Shown one piece after another: positions 59,586 through 64,000 of a stretch of 64,000 nt of DNA. Within the stretch, counting starts at the first letter, position 1; the number at the start of each line of letters is the position of its first letter. Made by a program: the position numbers and the translations under genes. Origin of the DNA: Symbiodinium natans (taxonomy: Eukaryota; Sar; Dinophyceae; Suessiales; Symbiodiniaceae); contig CAJNDS010002211.1 in NCBI GenBank assembly GCA_905221605.1, forward strand, positions 1-64,000, written 5' to 3'. Below the pieces are notes generated by a model that saw only the letters and a program-made list of their open reading frames with translations, searched no databases and was not told where the DNA came from.

Positions 59586-60449
59586 CTACTCTGCTGTACG
59601 AATGCTTCTCTGAGCGAAGACGCACTGTCTCACACGCGAGGACGTCGCAGCCCGCATCGACCAAAGCCTGTCGCTCAATGTTGAGATATGGTGAACTGGT
59701 TGAGGTCTTGTGCGCCGTCTTCCATGCAGCGACCTGCCTACTCTGTTAGCCATCCATTGCCAGCTAAGTTTGGAGTTTCCACATCTCTGCCACTTTACAA
59801 GACACCTTGCCATGCCTCGGAACCCTGGAACATCAGCTCGGAAACCTCTCAACGTGCGTTTCCCCTTCCGCCCCGTCTTCACGGCCTTGGCTCGCGGCCG
59901 ATGCCAGTCATGGAGGCTCGCCTCATCCATGCCTCGCTTCGATATGTAGGTGTGATGGCAGGGATTCGTCAGATACACGGGTGGGAAGCCTGTGCTCTCG
60001 ACTATGCACAGCTCGCTGTCTGTACCCCCCTTATGAGTATCCTCCCAAGTCAAAACCGACGAGCTGCTATTGTCCCTGTGTGCACTGCGGCGTGACAGCA
60101 AGCTGTTCCATAGAACGTGGGTCGGAGCCAACAGCACCAAAGGAAACCCAGGCAAAGAGGGCAGGGGAACGCGAACATACCGGAACGAAGCGGAACAAGA
60201 GACCCAATTCCCCAGCCTGGGTAGTCGCCCGTGTACTCGGCGCCATTGTGCAGCCTCAGCTAGGCTGTCCTCACACCCGAAAGTGCCTAACTGTCGAAGC
60301 AGAACCTTCTCCCAGAATCCTTCGCTTCCCCTTTGAAGCCCTTCTTTGCTCTTTGGGGCCGCTGCGAGGCGCCGTAGCTGCCCACACTGCCCGCCACCAG
60401 CGCCCCCGGCGGGGCCACCTCGCCTGGGAAGTGGGCATGTGAGGCTCAT
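59586..60449 (-). CDS. Long uninterrupted ORF, unknown, possibly real in its 3' half
   Basis: 287 codons without a stop, the longest non-repeat open frame in the window after the LINE ORF2. The stretch ESTGFPPVYLTNPCHHTYIS followed by basic, Trp-rich sequence (KRGMDEASLHDWHRPRAKAV, FRGMARCLVKWQRCG, LSWQWMANRVGR) has coding-like composition. The first 90 codons are less convincing. No family recognised; it could equally be an exon plus intron read-through. Confidence 0.3.
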   Translation of the reverse strand: MSLTCPLPRRGGPAGGAGGGQCGQLRRLAAAPKSKEGLQRGSEGFWEKVLLRQLGTFGCEDSLAEAAQWRRVHGRLPRLGNWVSCSASFRYVRVPLPSLPGFPLVLLAPTHVLWNSLLSRRSAHRDNSSSSVLTWEDTHKGGTDSELCIVESTGFPPVYLTNPCHHTYISKRGMDEASLHDWHRPRAKAVKTGRKGKRTLRGFRADVPGFRGMARCLVKWQRCGNSKLSWQWMANRVGRSLHGRRRTRPQPVHHISTLSDRLWSMRAATSSRVRQCVFAQRSIRTAE

Positions 60450-61527
60450 TTAGACTGACTGGCATTCACGTCGACTTAAGTTATACGGGTTGAGGATGCC
60501 GCAGGGGATACTGCAAATCAACAACTTGCTTCAGGGGCATGCACGTTGCTGACAGCACCAGCCCCAGACCCTCATCCTGACTGCTTTATGCTCTAGAGGA
60601 TGCACAGGCACATGGCGTCTGGAAACCCTAGCCATCCCTAGCCCATAAAGACACCCGGAGGATGCAGTAAATATGGTGCAACGCACGATGGAGCGACAGG
60701 GCTTGTCCTGCCATGCAGAGGTAGGTGTTGCATGTTGTTGCTTTCTGTTCCGTGACCTTGGGGTCCTCAGGAAATTGGTCAAGAGCGATGCAATGCACCA
60801 CAGCACAATAACAATTGCGACCCAGTCTCGCGCCAGTTCGACGGAGCGTTTCACTGCTCTCAGCGCCTTCGACTCACATGTGCTCTACATTATGTTTACA
60901 TTGAAAGATCGGCAGAAATGGAAAGCGAGGCGGACAAGAAACAGCGGGGAAAACAGAGCGGAGAATCGGAGGAAGAATCAACCAATCAAATCCGCCACAA
61001 CCAATCATGGGGCCGGGCTTATCCCGTAAGATGACGACCCTTCATGTCTCTTTTTGACTTGTCTTGCAAGAAGTTGGCCTCTTCCTCGCCGACCCCGAGC
61101 TCCCGGAAGCCATCAAAGTGCGCCTTCAGCATGGGCATGGGATGTCGGGAGATGAACGGACGCGTAGCTCACACCAGGCGTCAACCTACGCGAGCCCACG
61201 CGAGCCCACGGCTTCGTCACCCCCCCCCCCCGCCTGGTAGGAGGCTGTGATCGCAACAGCGGCACCTCGTTTGCGCAGTATAAGGCTAAGGATGGCTAAG
61301 GATGGCTAAGGATGGCTAAGGATGGCCAAGAGCTCCAGATGGTGCCACAACGTGGTCCTCTGAGCAGCTGATCACTTCTACTGGCCCGGTAGTCTCAAGA
61401 TATTCTGGCGACTTCCGCGGTCTGAAAGCCCCCCCATATGGGGGGCTCTCGTCACTCTTAGAAGTAGTCTGCTCTTACGGGAAGTTCTCCGAGTTGCGAT
61501 CATACGTCAACTGGCGACATGCTCAGT
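60450..61527. other. No gene recognised
   Basis: Contains four AAGGATGGCT units at 61284-61330 and a small hairpin (cccccatatggggg) near 61430. Confidence 0.35.
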
Positions 61528-62487
61528 TCAGGTAAGGCCCGTGCCGGCTGCGTAGTAGTCTGCGTGCGCCTGCTTGATGACCTGCAGCTTCCAGGCTTGT
61601 GTGACAGCCACTTGTATCTTGCATGCCTTGCGGACACCGCATCCGCAGACTCCATTCAACGACACATTTGCGCGCCGGATCAACTCCTCCTTAGAAAACC
61701 GCCCATGCAACACGCCCAAGTTTAACATGGCCGTCGCCAACAAGCTAACTGAGATCAAGTTCTTCAATGCCAAGTGCATCGGCATCTACAGCGCAGGACA
61801 GACTCGAGCGAACCTCGAATTCGGCACCTTTTGTTCAAGGCACAGCAACGATCCCACAAACCCAACTAAAGAAAACCTTGATCCCCAACCATCCACTCAA
61901 ACTGAGGTGCATCCAGTACGATACCAATGTGATTCCAAACAATACCCTTTACCTTCACCATCCAGAGCCCTTCAGAACAGTGGGATGCTTCAGAATGTGA
62001 GGCTGGGCGCCCTGCTCCAGGGTTCTTCACGAGGCAGCGGGCAGACCACAGCGAGTGGTCAATGTCTTCACCCAGCCTGTGATGGTAACTTGAGCCCACT
62101 TGGAAGATCTCCACCCAGCATCGTTTGAAAAGCTACAGTACGCTCCTGCGCGTCTTCTGCTTGAGCACTAACTTCAAACTCAGGCCCAATGCCGTCAAGG
62201 GAGCGTCTCGATATGCGTCGCAAGACCTCCTTGGCTAGAATTTGGCAATTATTCTAGCGCCTGGCTTCGAACTTCGGGTTCTCTTTCTGGTATTGACATC
62301 GCAGGCCAAACTGCTGCATGCCCAAGTGGCCATCCAGTATGAGAACTTTGCTCATCCCGCGACAGGTCGCCAGTGGGTCGAATGACCCCTTCCGTGGCCG
62401 CTTTGGATCCGGCGCAGCCGACTCTGCCATGGCAGCCACTGCTGCAAGTTCTGTGGTAGCTGATTGCATGAAACGCGCTTTCTGCAT
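61528..62487 (-). CDS. Unknown gene, at least three coding segments
   Basis: Minus-strand segments in order: about 62254-62487 (ATTELAAVAAMAESAAPDPK, with RPRK, then KVLILDGHLGMQQFGLRCQY and QKENPKFEARR), about 61866-61970 (KVKGIVWNHIGIVLDAPQF, EWMVGDQG) and about 61540-61730 (MLNLGVLHGRFSKEELIRR, AWKLQVIKQAHADYYAAG). The composition is strongly coding, but junctions were not resolved and no family was recognised. Confidence 0.45.
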
Positions 62488-63149
62488 CAGGGCTGTTCAC
62501 AAGACGTTAAGTTTGTACTCTGTGTGTGTGTTGATTTGCAAGCACGTCTCGATGCTGCCGCAAGTTGAAGATGTGGTATGGAATGTTGTTGTACTTTTCA
62601 GATCTTTTCAAGTCACAGCGGTCGACCTTCAGACTCCAATCGATCGGAGATTACAAACGATCGAAAAACAAATCGTAGTTTGAGAATGTCACAAAAGATC
62701 AGCATTATACGACAACACAGGTTGCCCATGGTTGGCCCATTCATGGTGGATAACTTGTCCAAGTCCAAGTACATAGCGCCCTCTGCTGGCCTGCGTCCTG
62801 GTGGTGGGCCAGTGGGGTTGGGCTGTGCCTTGGCTCGGACATGTCCAAAGCAAAGGAGTCAATCCTGACCACGAACGAAACCCACCTCGCAGCTGATGAA
62901 GCACAACGTGCGGGTGCAACTGTGGCACTAAACTCCCTAGGCACCGCACAAAGAGGTTTCCGCCAGCAGCCTGTTCAAGGAGACAAACAGGCTTTGTCAT
63001 GCTCGGCATCGGGGTTGACTTCCATACAGTATCTTTGAAACATAGGCTGATCGTGCAGGCGAAACCCTCACACAATCCATGACACTTCCCAGCGACAAAC
63101 CCATGAAAACACACAAAATGAAAGAGGCTCGGCATTCCCAAGTGCGTTT
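62488..63149. other. Spacer between two minus-strand candidates
   Basis: Nothing recognised apart from short coding-like scraps without a clear frame. Confidence 0.25.
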
Positions 63150-64000
63150 CAAACTCGGAGAGGTGCCTGCGGTGCAGGGCCGAAGCCGCCGCCACCTTTA
63201 CACGTGGTGCCACCGACGCAGCTACCACGCTGTAACCGGGACCCACATCGGCGCAAGGAACGCCCAAATGACACGCTGCAGTCGGCAAGGCCTGGCGCTG
63301 ACCCGAAGCCACCGAAGCCACCTGGTGCTGCCTTAGGCAAGGGCTCCCGTCCAGGATTTCAGAAGTTGTAGGGATACATGGGGATACCTTGGCATGAGTT
63401 CCCTCTCAGCATATTCCTGATGCACTCAGCAGCACAGCCCACCAACCGGGGAGGCCGCCCCACCGGGCTGGCCGAAACCTGCCGCACGCTCCGAAAAAAC
63501 TACAATCTGGAAGCAAAAAAGGAGAACACACACCGCCGAAGTGCCTGCGCCAGGAGTCGAGAAGGCTTGTGGGCCACCTGGGCCACCCGGGCCACCCGGG
63601 CCACCTGGGCCAGCAAAGCCCACGAAGGGCCACCCAGGGTTTCGCTAAGGAACTGCGAGGGAGCCACACAGGGCCAGAGCGTTCTTAAACAACCTTGGCT
63701 GCAGACCTCCAAATGGCGAGCCACCGAAGCCAGGATTCGCACCTGTTTTCAAGTTCACAGTCCACTCCAGAAGTCGACAAGGCAGCCAAGGCATGAAACC
63801 CCGCCAAACCCGGCACGTCGGGCCTGGAGCCGGCTGTCCTGCCCATGGCAGCACTATGGCAGCAAAAGCTGCTCTGAGTGCCTGCTTTGAGTGCCTGCTG
63901 AAGCCTACAGCCGTCACAACCCACCAGCGCCTTGCGGCTGTGCTGGGCCTCCGAACATGAATGGGTTGCCACCTCGGTGCGGGAGTTGCTCCTTGTCACG
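63150..64000 (-). CDS. Gly/Phe/Pro-rich protein, FG-repeat-like, runs off the window
   Basis: Minus-strand segments, each in a locally open frame: RGGNPFMFGGPAQPQGAGG (about 63935-63995), ANPGFGGSPFGGLQP (about 63695-63745), GFAGPGGPGGPGGPGGPQ (about 63565-63620), FGQPGGAASPVGGL (about 63430-63475), AAPGGFGGFGSAPG (about 63290-63335) and KGGGGFGPAPQAP (about 63165-63205). The shared GF, FGG and FG motifs suggest one disordered protein, for example a nucleoporin-like or RNA-binding low-complexity protein, split by short introns. Segments are in different frames and I did not fix junctions. Confidence 0.45.

Overview
The window looks like nuclear DNA of a dinoflagellate, most like a Symbiodiniaceae-type genome. 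The evidence is genes broken into very small exons, introns that mostly start with GC or GA rather than GT, acceptors of the form AG|G, TTTAGGG-type telomere-like arrays scattered internally, abundant tandem repeats and an APE-type LINE. No bacterial, plasmid, phage or CRISPR architecture is visible. Most real genes are invisible to simple ORF finding because exons are 11-150 nt; I recovered them by matching short peptide stretches to remembered protein families and checking that the reading phase is kept across each junction. No alignment was run.

Layout: 1-3.3 kb is degenerate CCCTCAA-type repeat, a unique stretch, an AT-rich island and a short telomere-like array. 4.1-10.7 kb is a satellite of about 125 monomers of 52/53 bp with a 105-bp higher-order dimer in its right part. 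From 12.5 to 51.6 kb every gene I could model lies on the minus strand: a small gene with a plastid-type leader and one in-frame TAG (13.8-12.6 kb), an unknown gene with at least three exons (15.8-15.0 kb), coatomer delta subunit (23.3-18.2 kb), an intact LINE (30.1-26.1 kb), a triose-phosphate/DMT-type transporter (38.0-33.35 kb), and a DDX5/DBP2-like DEAD-box RNA helicase with a glycine-rich RGG tail (51.6-43.8 kb). Weaker minus-strand exon candidates occur at 42-43.5, 56.5-57 and 59.6-64 kb, the last a Gly/Phe-rich protein running off the window. A one-way block of this kind is what dinoflagellate gene order predicts.

The recognised genes serve housekeeping roles (COPI vesicle coat, sugar-phosphate transport, RNA remodelling) and need not act together. 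What links them is gene structure. In 38 introns placed by hand in the three recognised genes, I count 8 GT, 24 GC and 6 GA donors. The delta-COP gene contains an 11-nt microexon. Several introns consist largely of tandem repeats: a telomere-like array fills about 80% of one transporter intron and 40% of one delta-COP intron, and a 10-bp minisatellite fills most of another transporter intron. One helicase intron is bounded by a perfect 10-bp direct repeat, as expected for introner-type insertion. The LINE has an 87-nt GTAAGT...AAG segment with a pyrimidine tract exactly between its two ORFs.
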